A stretch of DNA of 64,000 nucleotides from Ruminococcus sp. YE71 (GTDB lineage: Bacteria > Bacillota > Clostridia > Oscillospirales > Ruminococcaceae): contig NZ_FPIR01000015.1 in the NCBI RefSeq assembly GCF_900119155.1, positions 37,418 through 101,417 of the forward strand. The letters are read 5' to 3'. Below, piece after piece: positions 16,673 through 25,800 of this stretch. Both the position numbers and the translations under genes were made by a program. Numbering within the stretch: position 1 is the first letter of the stretch; every line of letters starts with the position of its first letter. Under the pieces are notes generated by a model. The model had not been told where the DNA came from. It saw only the letters and a program-made list of their open reading frames with translations, and made no database searches.

Positions 16673-18886
16673 TCAGCTTGCCTTGGTGTAGATCTGACCG
16701 CCGCTGAGGGTCTTGCCCTTAGCCGCGAACATATCGGAGATGGTCACTACCTGATAACCCTGCTGCTTGAGCCAGGGGATAACGATCTCCATAGCTTCGG
16801 CAGTGGTGTTCTTGGTCTCGTGGCAGAGCACGATAGCACCGTTGAGCGAACCGTTGTTGGCCGCATTCTGGATAGTAGCAACTATCTGACTTGTGGAAGC
16901 ATTGTCCCAGTCCTTGGTGTCGATGGAGCAGGTTATCATCGGAACGTCGTAGAGAGCCTGCTGAACCTGCCAGTTAGAGGACAGGAAGGGAAGTCTGAGG
17001 AGCTTGGAAGGCTCTGCGCCGATGATGTTCTTCAGCTTGTTGTAGCATCTGTCATACTCGGAGCGGATCTCCTGAGAGCTCTTCTTGGTAAGGTCGGGAT
17101 GGGTGTAGGTGTGGTTAGCGATCTCCATACCCTTGCTGTATGCATAGCGTACCTGTTCCTCGGATGTTGTCCACTCGCCTACATAGAAGAATGTAGCACG
17201 GAAGCCGCTGTTTGCGATAGCGTCGATGATCCTGTAACCGCTGTCGGTCTTCTTGAAGGAGCTTGCGCCGTCATCGAAGGAGATAGCGACCATAGGCTTC
17301 GAGGGGTCAACAAAGTAGGTATCGGGTTTGGGGTCGGGATCGGGATCGTTGTTGCCTCCGTTCGACGAACCGTCGTCCTTAGCGGTAACGATCACAGCAT
17401 TTTTGAGTGCATTTGTCGTATCCCATTTTCCGTTGATCTTAGCGCCGACTGCTACCTTGTAGGACTTGCCGGGGCTTACGGTCGCGGTGTAGGAATTAGA
17501 GGTGATGTTCGACTTGAGTACCTTCCACTTGCCCGACTGGAAAACTGCGATAGCGTAAGCGCTTGCATCCTTGACAGCATCCCAGCTGAGAGTCATCTTG
17601 CGGGTCTGCTCGTTGTAAGTAGATGTGATATTGGTCGGGTAAGTAGTGTTGGTAACGTTGCCTTCAGCCTTGTAGCCTGCGTTTGCACAGATAGCTCTGT
17701 CAACGTAGATGTCGCAGAGGCTGTCAGGAGCTTCAACATAGATCTTGATATTGGAAGCGCCCGAAGGGATAGTGAAGCTGGTATTCTCAAGCTTGGTCCA
17801 CTTGCCGCTGGTGCAGTTCGATTTTGCGATCTGAGCGTAATTTGTTGTGCCGCTCTGGTCGTACTGCATCGAAAGCTGAACGGTGGTGGTCTCGGCGGGC
17901 ATTACCATAGTGCTGAAGCTGTATGCTGTGCCTGCCTTGAAGTAGGTGCTGTCGAGTGCGAGCTCGGCGCCGTTCCAGTTCTTGGTCCTGCCGCTTATAT
18001 AAAGGGACTTGCTGCCTTCATAAGACTTGGCGGAAGTAGAAACCGCAATTGCGTCGCCTCTGCCCGACCAGTAATCTGTGCCGTTCTCGAAAGTACCTGT
18101 GTAGAGAGTACCCTGTATCGGTTCAGAAACATCTCCGTTATTGTTGTTATTGTTGTCTGTTTTTCCTTCGTTGATCCTGAGCTTGTTGCCGTAAACGGTA
18201 GCCTTGCCGCTCGACTGATAGCCCTCGATATTGAGTGCTACCTCGACCATCTTGCCCATCTTGAGACCCGCGCTCTCCCAGGCCTTGAAGTGCTTGGAAA
18301 CGCTTATCGTGCCTTCGATCTTTGTGCCGTTTGCCTGAGGCTTGTTTTGACGAACGCTCCAGTACTGGTCGAAGGTGGTGTCACCGTCGATAGACGGGCA
18401 GTTTTCTCTTGTTGTCTTGTAGATGTCATATGCGCCGCCGTCCGAGTAAACTGTACCCAGTGACGCTGCATTTCCGGGCGGTCTCCAGCTGCCCCACGAT
18501 TCTACGATGTAGTATTCGATAAGGGGACTTCTTGTCCAGCCGTAAACGCACATATAGGAGTTGCCGTTGGGCTGGTAGTCTACGGCGTAGTCAATAGCAA
18601 TATCGCCTATCTGCTGATGAGTCTGAGTGCTGTCGAACTTTTTGCCCTTGCGGAAGAGACAGTTGTTGATGTTGCTCCACTCGCAGGAGAAGGTGCCGCC
18701 GCCCGTACAGGTCATACGGGTATTTCCGGAGTCCTTCCAGAGTTCAAAATCATAGCCGTCCTCGGTGCCGGTCTTATTGTTGTAATAAGTCTGGTCGGCA
18801 GACGCTGTGATAGCAGACAGACCACTCATGCACATTACAGCTGCGCAGGCAGTGCTAATGAACTTTTTCAGTAGTCCTTGCTTCAT
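16673..18886 (-). CDS. Bifunctional secreted xylanase/acetyl xylan esterase: GH11-CBM22-FN3-CE4
   Basis: It should hydrolyse the xylan backbone and remove acetyl groups outside the cell. Residues 1-30 are a signal peptide. GH11 spans about 32-238, with the nucleophile glutamate in [12 protein letters not shown] (E124) and the acid/base glutamate in NIEGYQSSG (E221). An asparagine linker leads to a CBM22-type domain (about 256-405, [17 protein letters not shown]). The shared FN3-like module follows (about 408-505, here internal), then an Asp-Pro linker and a CE4 deacetylase domain (about 525-735). The CE4 metal site is SFDDG and HTYTHPDL, followed by DTKDW and VLCHE; the arginine motif reads RLPFLSSN rather than the usual RxPYG. 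GGTCAGGATA precedes the ATG. Two LacI-type palindromes flank its promoter. Confidence 0.92.
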   Translation of the reverse strand: MKQGLLKKFISTACAAVMCMSGLSAITASADQTYYNNKTGTEDGYDFELWKDSGNTRMTCTGGGTFSCEWSNINNCLFRKGKKFDSTQTHQQIGDIAIDYAVDYQPNGNSYMCVYGWTRSPLIEYYIVESWGSWRPPGNAASLGTVYSDGGAYDIYKTTRENCPSIDGDTTFDQYWSVRQNKPQANGTKIEGTISVSKHFKAWESAGLKMGKMVEVALNIEGYQSSGKATVYGNKLRINEGKTDNNNNNNGDVSEPIQGTLYTGTFENGTDYWSGRGDAIAVSTSAKSYEGSKSLYISGRTKNWNGAELALDSTYFKAGTAYSFSTMVMPAETTTVQLSMQYDQSGTTNYAQIAKSNCTSGKWTKLENTSFTIPSGASNIKIYVEAPDSLCDIYVDRAICANAGYKAEGNVTNTTYPTNITSTYNEQTRKMTLSWDAVKDASAYAIAVFQSGKWKVLKSNITSNSYTATVSPGKSYKVAVGAKINGKWDTTNALKNAVIVTAKDDGSSNGGNNDPDPDPKPDTYFVDPSKPMVAISFDDGASSFKKTDSGYRIIDAIANSGFRATFFYVGEWTTSEEQVRYAYSKGMEIANHTYTHPDLTKKSSQEIRSEYDRCYNKLKNIIGAEPSKLLRLPFLSSNWQVQQALYDVPMITCSIDTKDWDNASTSQIVATIQNAANNGSLNGAIVLCHETKNTTAEAMEIVIPWLKQQGYQVVTISDMFAAKGKTLSGGQIYTKAS

Positions 18887-18946
18887 GGATATCCTGACCT
18901 CACTTTCAGAATTGATAAGGATCGGACGGCTGAAAGATCAGACCTC

Positions 18947-19167
18947 TGCGAAAACGTTTTACGCAGGATCCTGTGAAAACAAGGGCCCAAAGGCACAGCT
19001 GCATGACTGCCGTGTTTCTCGCTGATGCGAAGAAACGACTTGCATCCGCGAACGGTAAGGGTCATGAGGGTGCCCGATCATGTTTTCACATATTCCGACC
19101 GTCTCTAATTTGATTATACCAAAATTGCGAATTTTTACAAGACGATTCTTGCGCAGAAAACGTTTAC
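18947..19167 (-). promoter_or_regulatory. Xylanase promoter region with two LacI-family operator-like sites
   Basis: On the minus strand a TATAAT -10 box lies at 19118-19113 with a TTGTAA-like -35 near 19135. The near-palindrome TGCGAAAACGTTTTACGCA at 18947-18965 lies in the leader, 60 bases before the start codon. A second AAAACGTTT core at 19157-19165 lies upstream of the -35. The central CG and A/T symmetry are typical of LacI-family operators. The roughly 225-base leader also folds into local hairpins. The rest of the gap up to 19320 shows only an ATTGCGCAAT palindrome near 19189. Confidence 0.55.
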
Positions 19168-19323
19168 AATAACCGATTATTGCGCAATATTGTCGTATAT
19201 TATGAATATCGTGGTATAATTCCGCTTGATTTATTGAATTTTCATATAATCACAGGGCAGCTATAATCAAATGCAAATGTTCGTATTCCTGCAAATCAGC
19301 AACAAACGGTATGAAATCCACCG

Positions 19324-19368
19324 AAAAAAGCCGACAGTTTCCGTTAAAGAAAACTGTCGGCTTTTTTA
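19324..19368 (+). terminator. Orphan bidirectional intrinsic terminator
   Basis: AAAAAGCCGACAGTTT pairs with AAACTGTCGGCTTTTTTA. No gene ends here. A TATAAT box near 19213 suggests a short transcript of about 140 bases, but I see no open reading frame in it. Confidence 0.7.
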
Positions 19369-19548
19369 TATGAAAAATGACAACTGTATAGTAGAGAGCT
19401 TGTTTTCGGTAACGGTCACGGTCCTTCGGAAAAGGTGCTCCGTTACAGCTTTTCCAATGAATAGCTAAATTCTATCATTTTCTTCTGTTTTTGTCAAGCG
19501 AATTGACGTGAGATGCAGTTTTTTTTCGTGAATGTCGTAAATTTTGTC

Positions 19549-19577
19549 TTGCATTTTCATTTTTATAATGTTATAAT
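19549..19577 (+). promoter_or_regulatory. Promoter of the six-gene secreted-protein operon
   Basis: TTGCAT (19549-19554), 17-base spacer, TATAAT (19572-19577). A second TTATAAT follows at about 19589, so two start sites are possible. The first gene begins about 60 bases later. Confidence 0.65.
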
Positions 19578-19638
19578 TTATATTGTGTTATAATATCATA
19601 TCTGACTAAAAAAGTTTACCCGATACGGAGTGAAAGTA

Positions 19639-20193
19639 ATGGAAGGAAATAATAACGGGATCGTTTTGCAGAAAAAGCACATCGTAATAATCGCTGCTCT
19701 GCTCATGGCACTTCTGCTGGGCGGTGTGGTTCTGGGCGTAAAACTCGGAAGCAAAAACGATACTACGGTTCAGCAGTCTCAGGCAGAGACGCAGTCTGCA
19801 AAGGCTAAGCCCACGGTCGATCTTGACCCGAACGCAGGCGAATACACGGGCGAGCTCCCGAAAAGCGAGGACAGCGTCGAGGACGCAGGTATCCAGATTC
19901 CCGGCTACCCCTCGATAACCATCGCGAAGGATACTCAGGATGTGAAGATGGCACTGCTCAACCCCGAGGGGAACCTCTGCTACTTCAAGTTCGAGATCGC
20001 TCTCAAGGATACCGATGAGACTATCTTCGAGTCGAAGTATGTGGAGCCGGGCAGCTGCATCTACGACGTTCATCTCAGCAAGCCCCTCGCGGAGGGCGAA
20101 TACCCCGCAGTAATAAAAATATCCACGATAGCTCTTGACGGCGAGACACCCCTCAACGGTGCGAACGTTGAGACTGTTCTTGTTGCAAAATAG
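19639..20193 (+). CDS. Membrane-anchored small beta-sandwich protein, first gene of the secreted-protein operon
   Basis: I do not recognise a named family. The 184-residue protein has a short basic N-terminus, one membrane helix (IVIIAALLMALLLGGVVLGVK, about 17-37), a charged linker and an outer domain of about 100 residues (ITIAKDTQDVKMALLNPEG, YFKFEIALKD, EGEYPAVIKISTIALDG, NGANVETVLVAK). The alternating strands ending in an N-G-A-x-V-E tail look like an Ig-type beta-sandwich. I chose ATG 19639, nine bases after ACGGAG, over the GTG at 19630. The next gene starts 16 bases after the stop. The context suggests a membrane-side partner or anchor for the secreted proteins that follow. Confidence 0.7.
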   Translation: MEGNNNGIVLQKKHIVIIAALLMALLLGGVVLGVKLGSKNDTTVQQSQAETQSAKAKPTVDLDPNAGEYTGELPKSEDSVEDAGIQIPGYPSITIAKDTQDVKMALLNPEGNLCYFKFEIALKDTDETIFESKYVEPGSCIYDVHLSKPLAEGEYPAVIKISTIALDGETPLNGANVETVLVAK

Positions 20194-20209
20194 AAAAGAG
20201 GTGAGGATA

Positions 20210-21565
20210 GTGGAGAAAAGTAAAATGCTTTCAGTGGCGTGCGCGGCGGTGCTGATTGCGGCTTCGTCGGCAGGCGCGTCGAAATTTCTCTACGGCAGCT
20301 CAGCGATCACCGCAAGCGCCGAAACATCGGGCAGCTGCGGAGCTGACGCGAACTATACGCTCGATGATTCGGGAAAGCTGACGATAACAGGCACGGGCGA
20401 ACTGAGCGGCGGGAGCTTCAGTTCATTGAGCGGCGTGAACTCGGTCGAGATAGGCAACGGCATCACCTCGATACCGAACGACGTGTTCGGCGGTATGAAT
20501 ATCCAGTCGATCGTGATACCGCAGACGGTGACATTTATCGACTACGACGCTTTTTACAATTGTACTTCTCTGACGCAGGTCTACTGCTACGCCGACCCCG
20601 AACTGCTTGAATGGACAGATAAATACGGCAGCTGGAACGCTGATGATTTTACCAACTCGACGGCAGATCCGACAAGCTTCCATGTTCCGTGCGATCTTCT
20701 GGACGAGTATGAGGCAAAGTTCTCGGCAGATGTGAACGTTCAGTTTGTCGGAGATCTTCCGCAGGCAGGCGAGCTAACATTCGTCAAGGCAAAGCCTGCG
20801 ACCTGCAAGAGCGAAGGCAATATTCAGTATTTCTGCAAGCAGGTCGGAGAGGAAACGAAGTATTACTCAGACAGACACGGAAACAACGAGATAACTTTGG
20901 AGCAGACGGTCATCCCGATCGACCCCGATGCACACGTCTGGGACGGCTGGAAGATCATCAAGCCTGTGACAGCTGCCGAAAAAGGTATCAGAGAAAGGAC
21001 CTGTACCGAATGCGGGATAACCGAGACGGTAGAGTTTGACTACTCGGCGGAACCTTCCTACCTCGTGACCATCCCAGTTTCTGCCGAGATGGGCGAGACC
21101 ACTATGATGAAAATTGAGTTCGTCGGGGATCATGATGCTCTTTATCATTCAGATTTTGCTGACAAGGGCATATTCGTTCAGCTCGACAAGATCAACGGCG
21201 CTGATGCGGCAGGTGATAACTTCAAGCTGCACAACGAAGAGGACGGCGACGATCATCAGGCGGATATCGACTATTCGGTGGATGTGTCGGTGCGTTCGAT
21301 AGATCTGAATGATGAATACAGATCGGAATATGAATATAACGGCAAGCTCTCTGCCGACAGCGTTCTGCTCAGAGCCTGCCTTGATACGGGCTCGACGCTA
21401 ATCTACACCGATTCCGCAAAGCTGACGTTTTCGATGGATGCCGATGCTGCCGCAAACGCACCCGCCGGAACATATAAAAGCACTCTGACATTCAAGATCT
21501 TTCTTGCCAACAGATACAGCGACACTGTTCTGAATGACAACGCCTATTTCAGATACAATTATTAA
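20210..21565 (+). CDS. Secreted protein with short BspA-type leucine-rich repeats and a C-terminal beta-sandwich domain
   Basis: The GTG at 20210 is preceded by AGAGGTGAGG. A longer ATG-started frame overlaps the previous gene and would hide the signal peptide. Residues 1-40 are a signal peptide (SVACAAVLIAASSAGAS). Residues 45-190 contain one or two leucine-rich repeats of the BspA type (ITSIPNDVFGGMNIQSIVIP, TFIDYDAFYNCTSLTQVYC). Residues 195-285 carry cysteine pairs in a CTECG pattern. About 290-451 match the fold seen in the next three genes, with YLVTIPVSAEMGE at the start and AGTYKSTLTFKIFL near the end. The role is unknown; an extracellular structural or adhesive function fits the operon. 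Confidence 0.72.
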   Translation: MEKSKMLSVACAAVLIAASSAGASKFLYGSSAITASAETSGSCGADANYTLDDSGKLTITGTGELSGGSFSSLSGVNSVEIGNGITSIPNDVFGGMNIQSIVIPQTVTFIDYDAFYNCTSLTQVYCYADPELLEWTDKYGSWNADDFTNSTADPTSFHVPCDLLDEYEAKFSADVNVQFVGDLPQAGELTFVKAKPATCKSEGNIQYFCKQVGEETKYYSDRHGNNEITLEQTVIPIDPDAHVWDGWKIIKPVTAAEKGIRERTCTECGITETVEFDYSAEPSYLVTIPVSAEMGETTMMKIEFVGDHDALYHSDFADKGIFVQLDKINGADAAGDNFKLHNEEDGDDHQADIDYSVDVSVRSIDLNDEYRSEYEYNGKLSADSVLLRACLDTGSTLIYTDSAKLTFSMDADAAANAPAGTYKSTLTFKIFLANRYSDTVLNDNAYFRYNY

Positions 21566-21592
21566 AGCAATATATTTTAGGAGGAAAATACT

Positions 21593-22099
21593 ATGAAAAA
21601 ATCCATCATCACAGCAGTTACCGCAGCAGCTGTAATGGCACTTTCGCCCCTTTCTGTCTGCGCAGTAAGCAACACCACCATCGACCAGACTTCCGCAAAG
21701 CAGTCGGGCGACCTGACCGTATCCTACTCCACGGGTGAGGGCTACATGATCGTTATCCCCAGCGGCGTTACACTGAAAAAGGATGATACCGTTGACAAGT
21801 CCATCAAGGCTTCCTACGTAAAGCTCTCGGATTCCACCAAGAAGGTAGTCGTTGACCTCAAGGCTGCTTCCAACACCGCTGACGGCGAGAGCACATTCAG
21901 CGCTAAGCGTGAGAGCTCGGTAGTCAACTACACCATCAAGGCAGGCACCAAGACCATCAAGGTCGGCGACCAGGTAGCGTCCTTCGGTTCCGACCCCGAT
22001 GAGCAGGAAGAAAAGCTCACCTTCTCGGCAGTTACCGACACCGCGACTCTCGCAGGCGAGCACACCGAGATCCTCACATTCAACATTTCCGTAAAGTGA
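21593..22099 (+). CDS. Small secreted beta-sandwich protein, paralogue 1
   Basis: This is a 168-residue protein with a signal peptide ending near residue 24. The mature part begins with a strand containing YMIVIPSGVTLKKDD, includes KKVVVDLKAASN, and ends in AGEHTEILTFNISVK. The same order (V-x-I-P-x-x-x-x-L, then a lysine-rich edge strand, then A-G-x-Y-x-D-T-V-x-F-x-I) occurs in the next two genes and in the C-terminal part of the preceding one. I know no function for this group, which looks like a surface or fibre subunit. A GGAGGA site precedes the ATG, and the gene lies 27 bases after its neighbour in one operon. Confidence 0.75.
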   Translation: MKKSIITAVTAAAVMALSPLSVCAVSNTTIDQTSAKQSGDLTVSYSTGEGYMIVIPSGVTLKKDDTVDKSIKASYVKLSDSTKKVVVDLKAASNTADGESTFSAKRESSVVNYTIKAGTKTIKVGDQVASFGSDPDEQEEKLTFSAVTDTATLAGEHTEILTFNISVK

Positions 22100-22118
22100 T
22101 ATTCGGGAGGACAATGAT

Positions 22119-22616
22119 ATGAAAAAGTTTATTTCTGTTCTGAGCGCAGCAGCTATGCTGACTGCTCCTCTTACCGCTTATGCCGATACCGATCTTTCCG
22201 CTCCCGGCTCTGCGGAGACCAACGTAAAGTTCTCGACATCCGCTGGTTATGTAGTTACCATCCCTGCGACCGTTTCCCTCAGCGAGGTCACAAAGGACGG
22301 CGCTGACAAGGGCAAGTACACCAACAAGGGCACGATAACCGCAAAGAACGTCCTGCTCGAAGAGAATGAGAAGCTGGTCGTTACCGTTTCCAGCGACAGC
22401 GGCTTTAAGATGACCACAGGCGCGTCCGCGACCTATAAGCTGCCTTACACCGCTTCGACTGCCGCTTTCGGCGCAGTTGACGCTTCAAACGACAAGGTGG
22501 CAGAGTTTGCTTCTTCCAAGGACGTACAGAAGGCTGATGTTACCTTCACCACAGAAGTTCCCGAGTATGCGGGCATCTACAGTGACACCGTTGTGTTCAC
22601 CATCGCTGTACAGTAA
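22119..22616 (+). CDS. Small secreted beta-sandwich protein, paralogue 2
   Basis: The protein is 165 residues with a signal peptide ending at TAYA (about residue 22). YVVTIPATVSLSEVTKDG starts the conserved domain and EYAGIYSDTVVFTIAVQ ends it. It has no cysteine in the mature part and no membrane helix, so it is released or held by another factor. GGGAGG stands before the ATG, 19 bases after the stop of paralogue 1. Its similarity to paralogues 1 and 3 is confined to the first strand and the C-terminal strand pair; the loops differ strongly, as expected for divergent surface subunits. Confidence 0.75.
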   Translation: MKKFISVLSAAAMLTAPLTAYADTDLSAPGSAETNVKFSTSAGYVVTIPATVSLSEVTKDGADKGKYTNKGTITAKNVLLEENEKLVVTVSSDSGFKMTTGASATYKLPYTASTAAFGAVDASNDKVAEFASSKDVQKADVTFTTEVPEYAGIYSDTVVFTIAVQ

Positions 22617-22628
22617 GGAGGGTCAGGC

Positions 22629-23120
22629 ATGAAAAAAGCATTTGCACTCATCCTCACAGGCGTACTCATGGCGTCGCCGCTCACAGCCTTCGCCGAGATC
22701 ACCGAGAACACCGACCCGAAGCAGGGCAGCACCGAGATAACCACTCAGATAGCACCAGCTTACATCGTGACTATCCCTGCGGATACGAGCGTTGACTTCA
22801 ACACCGTCAACACCGATTTCGGCGCTGTAAAGCTGACAAAGGCTCAGCTCGAACCAAACAAGTGCATCAAGGTCACCATGACCGCGAGCGGTGAAATGAA
22901 AAACAGCGCGGATACTTCCAAGGTCCTTCCCTATACCATTTTTGAGGGTACTGCCGACGCTGTTACCGACACCGTTTTCACATCCGCAGAGCTTGCTTCG
23001 GTCGGTGACAAGACCGACCTTACCATCAGCATTTCTGCCGATGACTGGAACAACGCCTATGCAGGTTCGTACAGCGACACTGTTCTTTTCAGCATCGAAT
23101 ACGCTGATGCACAGCCGTGA
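22629..23120 (+). CDS. Small secreted beta-sandwich protein, paralogue 3
   Basis: The protein is 163 residues with a signal peptide to about residue 22 (LTAFA). YIVTIPADTSVDFNTVNTD opens the domain and AYAGSYSDTVLFSIEYA closes it, matching the other two paralogues. One cysteine (NKCIKVTM) lies in the domain. GGAGGGTC precedes the start, 12 bases after the previous stop. With four related domains in a row, the operon may specify a hetero-oligomeric surface structure; that is inference from organisation, not from a known homologue. Confidence 0.75.
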   Translation: MKKAFALILTGVLMASPLTAFAEITENTDPKQGSTEITTQIAPAYIVTIPADTSVDFNTVNTDFGAVKLTKAQLEPNKCIKVTMTASGEMKNSADTSKVLPYTIFEGTADAVTDTVFTSAELASVGDKTDLTISISADDWNNAYAGSYSDTVLFSIEYADAQP

Positions 23121-23135
23121 TAAGGAGTTGAGCGC

Positions 23136-23744
23136 ATGAAAAAAATGGCGGTCATTCTGCTGTGTTTTTCCATGCTTTGCGCAGCTTCGGTAACGGCGAG
23201 CGCACAAGTCAGTCAGGACAGCGAGTCGGGGCAGGCGGTGATAGGGACGGAAGTTCCCGCTTCCCATATCATCAACGTAACGCTGATCGGCAGCGGTTCG
23301 TATGACCTCGACGGCGAGACGGGCAGCAGCTTTGAAGCACAGCGACTGTCACAGCCGACGCTTTCCATCAAACCCGACAGCGGATGGGAGATAACTTCCG
23401 TCACGCTCAACGGCTCCGACATCACAGAGGAGGTCTCGGCGGACGGGCAGTATGTTTTCGAGCCTGTCTATGAGGATAAAACGGTCGTGATAACGCTCAC
23501 GGGGCAGGAAAGTTCTGCTCCCGACCCGAGCGCTCCCGACAGTTCGAGCGTGCCCGACAGCTCCGAAACTTCGAGCAGTTCGTCATCGGTCAGCAAGATA
23601 GACAGCAGCACCGTAGCGGCAACGGGCGGCGATAACCCTGCAACAGGCGTTATCGGCGGCGTTTCCATCGGCTCGGCTGTAATGTTTGCGGCTTTCGGAC
23701 TGGTGAGAAAGAAGAGCAGGGATAAGAGCATGGAAAACGAATGA
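23136..23744 (+). CDS. Secreted protein with sortase-type C-terminal anchor, last gene of the operon
   Basis: The 202-residue protein has a signal peptide (1-23), a beta-rich domain of about 100 residues (IINVTLIGSGSYDL, GWEITSVTLNGSDI, YEDKTVVITLTG), a Ser/Pro/Asp linker, and a terminal NPATG motif followed by a hydrophobic segment (IGGVSIGSAVMFAAFGLV) and a basic tail (RKKSRDK). That tail is the classical cell-wall sorting signal with a non-LPxTG variant. No sortase gene lies in the window. The gene follows paralogue 3 by 15 bases and ends 17 bases before a strong terminator, so it closes the operon and may fix the other subunits to the wall. Confidence 0.78.
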   Translation: MKKMAVILLCFSMLCAASVTASAQVSQDSESGQAVIGTEVPASHIINVTLIGSGSYDLDGETGSSFEAQRLSQPTLSIKPDSGWEITSVTLNGSDITEEVSADGQYVFEPVYEDKTVVITLTGQESSAPDPSAPDSSSVPDSSETSSSSSSVSKIDSSTVAATGGDNPATGVIGGVSIGSAVMFAAFGLVRKKSRDKSMENE

Positions 23745-23760
23745 TTCTTTTTTACGTATA

Positions 23761-23798
23761 AAAACACCCGACAGGAGATGGCTTCTGTCGGGTGTTTT
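23761..23798 (+). terminator. Intrinsic terminator of the secreted-protein operon
   Basis: AAAACACCCGACAG pairs with CTGTCGGGTGTTTT over a 10-base loop, 16 bases after the last stop codon. A TATAAT at about 23842 starts the next transcription unit, whose leader before the sigma factor gene is about 155 bases and shows no open reading frame. Confidence 0.88.
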
Positions 23799-24009
23799 GC
23801 GTTTTTTGCGGTATACACTTCCATTATATTCTAAAATGTGATATAATTAAAGAGCGAACAGAATGCGTAACATTATTTTTATGAACTTTCTGTAAACAAT
23901 AAATTTTTTTCGTTTTCCGCGTTACACTTTGCAGTTTCGGGGCGAATGTAGTAAGTGAAAGCGGTAATTGATCCATGGAAAATAAAAGCTTTACGGGGGA
24001 ATCATTCAG

Positions 24010-24573
24010 ATGACAGGACAAAGATACAAAGAACTGCTCGGCGTATCTCAGGACAGCGCCTGCAGGGCGGTGTTTGACGAATACAGCGCTTATGTGTACA
24101 CTATCGTCTACAACCGCGCTTCGGGTGCTTCGAGGGAGGACATAGAAGAATGTGTCAGCGATATTTTCGCGGATGTGTTCTTCAGCTACGACCCCCTCGC
24201 GGACGAGTCCTCGGATATGCGTGCCTTCATTGGCACTGTGGCCAAAAGACAGGCGACCGACCTTTACCGCAGGACTTCAAGGCGTTCGGAACAGACAGCC
24301 TACCTCGACGAAGAGGAGATGGCGATGATACCGTCGGAACACGACACCGAAGCCGAGAACGAACAGGCGGAGCTTTCAAGAGTTCTCGCGGAGCGGATAA
24401 AGGAACTGGGCGAGCCCGATTCGACCATCGTGATACAAAGGTACTATTTCGACCGAAGCTCGGGCGAGATCGCAGATTTTCTTTCGATGAGCCCGCCGGC
24501 AGTAAGGATGCGGCTGAAACGCGCACTCAAACGCCTCGGCAAGCTCCTTGAAGGAACGGGCATAGCATTATGA
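24010..24573 (+). CDS. ECF-type RNA polymerase sigma factor
   Basis: The 187-residue protein directs RNA polymerase to a specific promoter set. Region 2 covers about 20-90 (AVFDEYSAYVYTIVYNRAS, DIEECVSDIFADVFFSY, FIGTVAKRQATDLYRR). Region 4 covers about 125-180 (DSTIVIQRYYFDRSSGEIADF, PPAVRMRLKRALKRLGKLL). The linker is short and acidic. GGGGGAAT lies before the ATG. Its stop overlaps the start of the next gene by four bases (ATGA), so the membrane protein downstream is very probably its cognate anti-sigma factor. The signal that activates it is unknown. Confidence 0.9.
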   Translation: MTGQRYKELLGVSQDSACRAVFDEYSAYVYTIVYNRASGASREDIEECVSDIFADVFFSYDPLADESSDMRAFIGTVAKRQATDLYRRTSRRSEQTAYLDEEEMAMIPSEHDTEAENEQAELSRVLAERIKELGEPDSTIVIQRYYFDRSSGEIADFLSMSPPAVRMRLKRALKRLGKLLEGTGIAL

Positions 24574-25751
24574 ATGAGAAGGAGAACAAAAAAATGAACA
24601 GAGGTTTCAGAAAAATAATGAAAAACGCAGATGACATGACCTTGAATGAGCTGTCAAATGCCGTTCCTCTGAGCGAAGAGGATAAAGACCGCATCTTCTC
24701 CGAAAGCATGAGAAAGCTCAGAGAGAAACAGAACGGCTCGGCACCAAGGATCATAATGAACAGAACAAAGAACAGCAACACGGATGACAATGATAATTAC
24801 GAAACAAGCGCTCAGGTAAAGCGCGGCGGCGCAAAGGCGATCATTTCCATCGCGGCGAGTCTGGCGATAGTCGCAGGGCTTGCGGGTATCTTCCTCAACG
24901 GCGGAAAGCTCACCACCGCGCCCGAAAAGAGCAGCTCGGCCGAGCAGAAGATAACCACTACCGTTCAGACAGCGCCTGCGGAGAGCACTTCCGAATCAAC
25001 GTCAGCGTCCTCGGATGAGGCGGTATCCCCGACAGCGGATTCCGAGAGCGGAAGCACGGAAAGCACAGCCGAGCACACTTCCTCGGCGGCTGATGACAGC
25101 AGCGAAGTCTCCGCTCCCGATGTAAAGGTCATCATCCCCGACAGCACCTCGCAGGCTGAGACCGTCTCGCAGGAGCCGAGCAAACCCGACGAAAGCTCGC
25201 AGGATGACAGCAGTGAAGCGGAGAAGACCGACTCGGAAAAGCCCATCCCAGAGGGTCTTGCGACGGAGATCGAAGATTCGATCACTCATCTCAACGAGAT
25301 CGAGTTTATCGCTTCGGGACACCTTGCAAGCTCGGAATATATGTTCGATGAGAATTTCGACATCACCGAGGATCCTTCCGCACTGAGATACTACAGAGTG
25401 CCCCACGGAAACGTCGAGCGCTACAACACCTTCGATACGAAAATGTATCAGGGTCATATGACCAACAACTTTGTCCTGACTATGGGATACACCTCCGTTA
25501 CCTACGAGCGGTTCTTGCTGAACAATAACGAGCTTTACTTCAAAACGGAGTACTACAACGACGATTATCCCGTCTACACCCGTGCCGACGACGAGATACA
25601 CATGACAGGCGACAACAGCTGCTATGTTCTCGTGAAAAAGTCCACAGCAACTGGCAGCGACCTCGGCACATACAAGCTCAGCTTCGTGCATGAATCGGTC
25701 ATCACGGCTGACACGTTCATCTGGAAGATCGACAGCATCACTATCGCATAA
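24570..25751 (+). CDS. Putative membrane anti-sigma factor with extracytoplasmic sensor domain
   Basis: The 393-residue protein has a cytoplasmic part of about 85 residues rich in charge (MTLNELSNAVPLSEEDKDRIF, a region where anti-sigma contacts are expected). One membrane helix follows (AIISIAASLAIVAGLAGIFL, about 91-110), then a Ser/Glu/Asp-rich stalk (about 115-225) and a folded outer domain (about 228-393, HLASSEYMFDENFDI, YRVPHGNVERYN, MYQGHMTNNFVL, ITADTFIWKIDSI). I do not see a zinc-binding HxxxCxxC motif, so it is not a classical ZAS protein. The outer domain recurs in the lipoprotein encoded just downstream. The anti-sigma role is inferred from overlap with the sigma gene and from topology. 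Confidence 0.75.
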   Translation: MNEKENKKMNRGFRKIMKNADDMTLNELSNAVPLSEEDKDRIFSESMRKLREKQNGSAPRIIMNRTKNSNTDDNDNYETSAQVKRGGAKAIISIAASLAIVAGLAGIFLNGGKLTTAPEKSSSAEQKITTTVQTAPAESTSESTSASSDEAVSPTADSESGSTESTAEHTSSAADDSSEVSAPDVKVIIPDSTSQAETVSQEPSKPDESSQDDSSEAEKTDSEKPIPEGLATEIEDSITHLNEIEFIASGHLASSEYMFDENFDITEDPSALRYYRVPHGNVERYNTFDTKMYQGHMTNNFVLTMGYTSVTYERFLLNNNELYFKTEYYNDDYPVYTRADDEIHMTGDNSCYVLVKKSTATGSDLGTYKLSFVHESVITADTFIWKIDSITIA

Positions 25752-25800
25752 ATAATGTCAAAAACTAAACCAAATGTATATATAAAAGGAGATATTAATT

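Noticed and set aside
16661..18463. 600-codon + strand open frame opposite the xylanase
   Set aside because: Shadow frame; the minus strand carries GH11, CBM22 and CE4 motifs.
18887..19120. Riboswitch in the xylanase leader
   Set aside because: The leader folds locally, but I could not match it to c-di-GMP, cobalamin, TPP or other known consensus elements.
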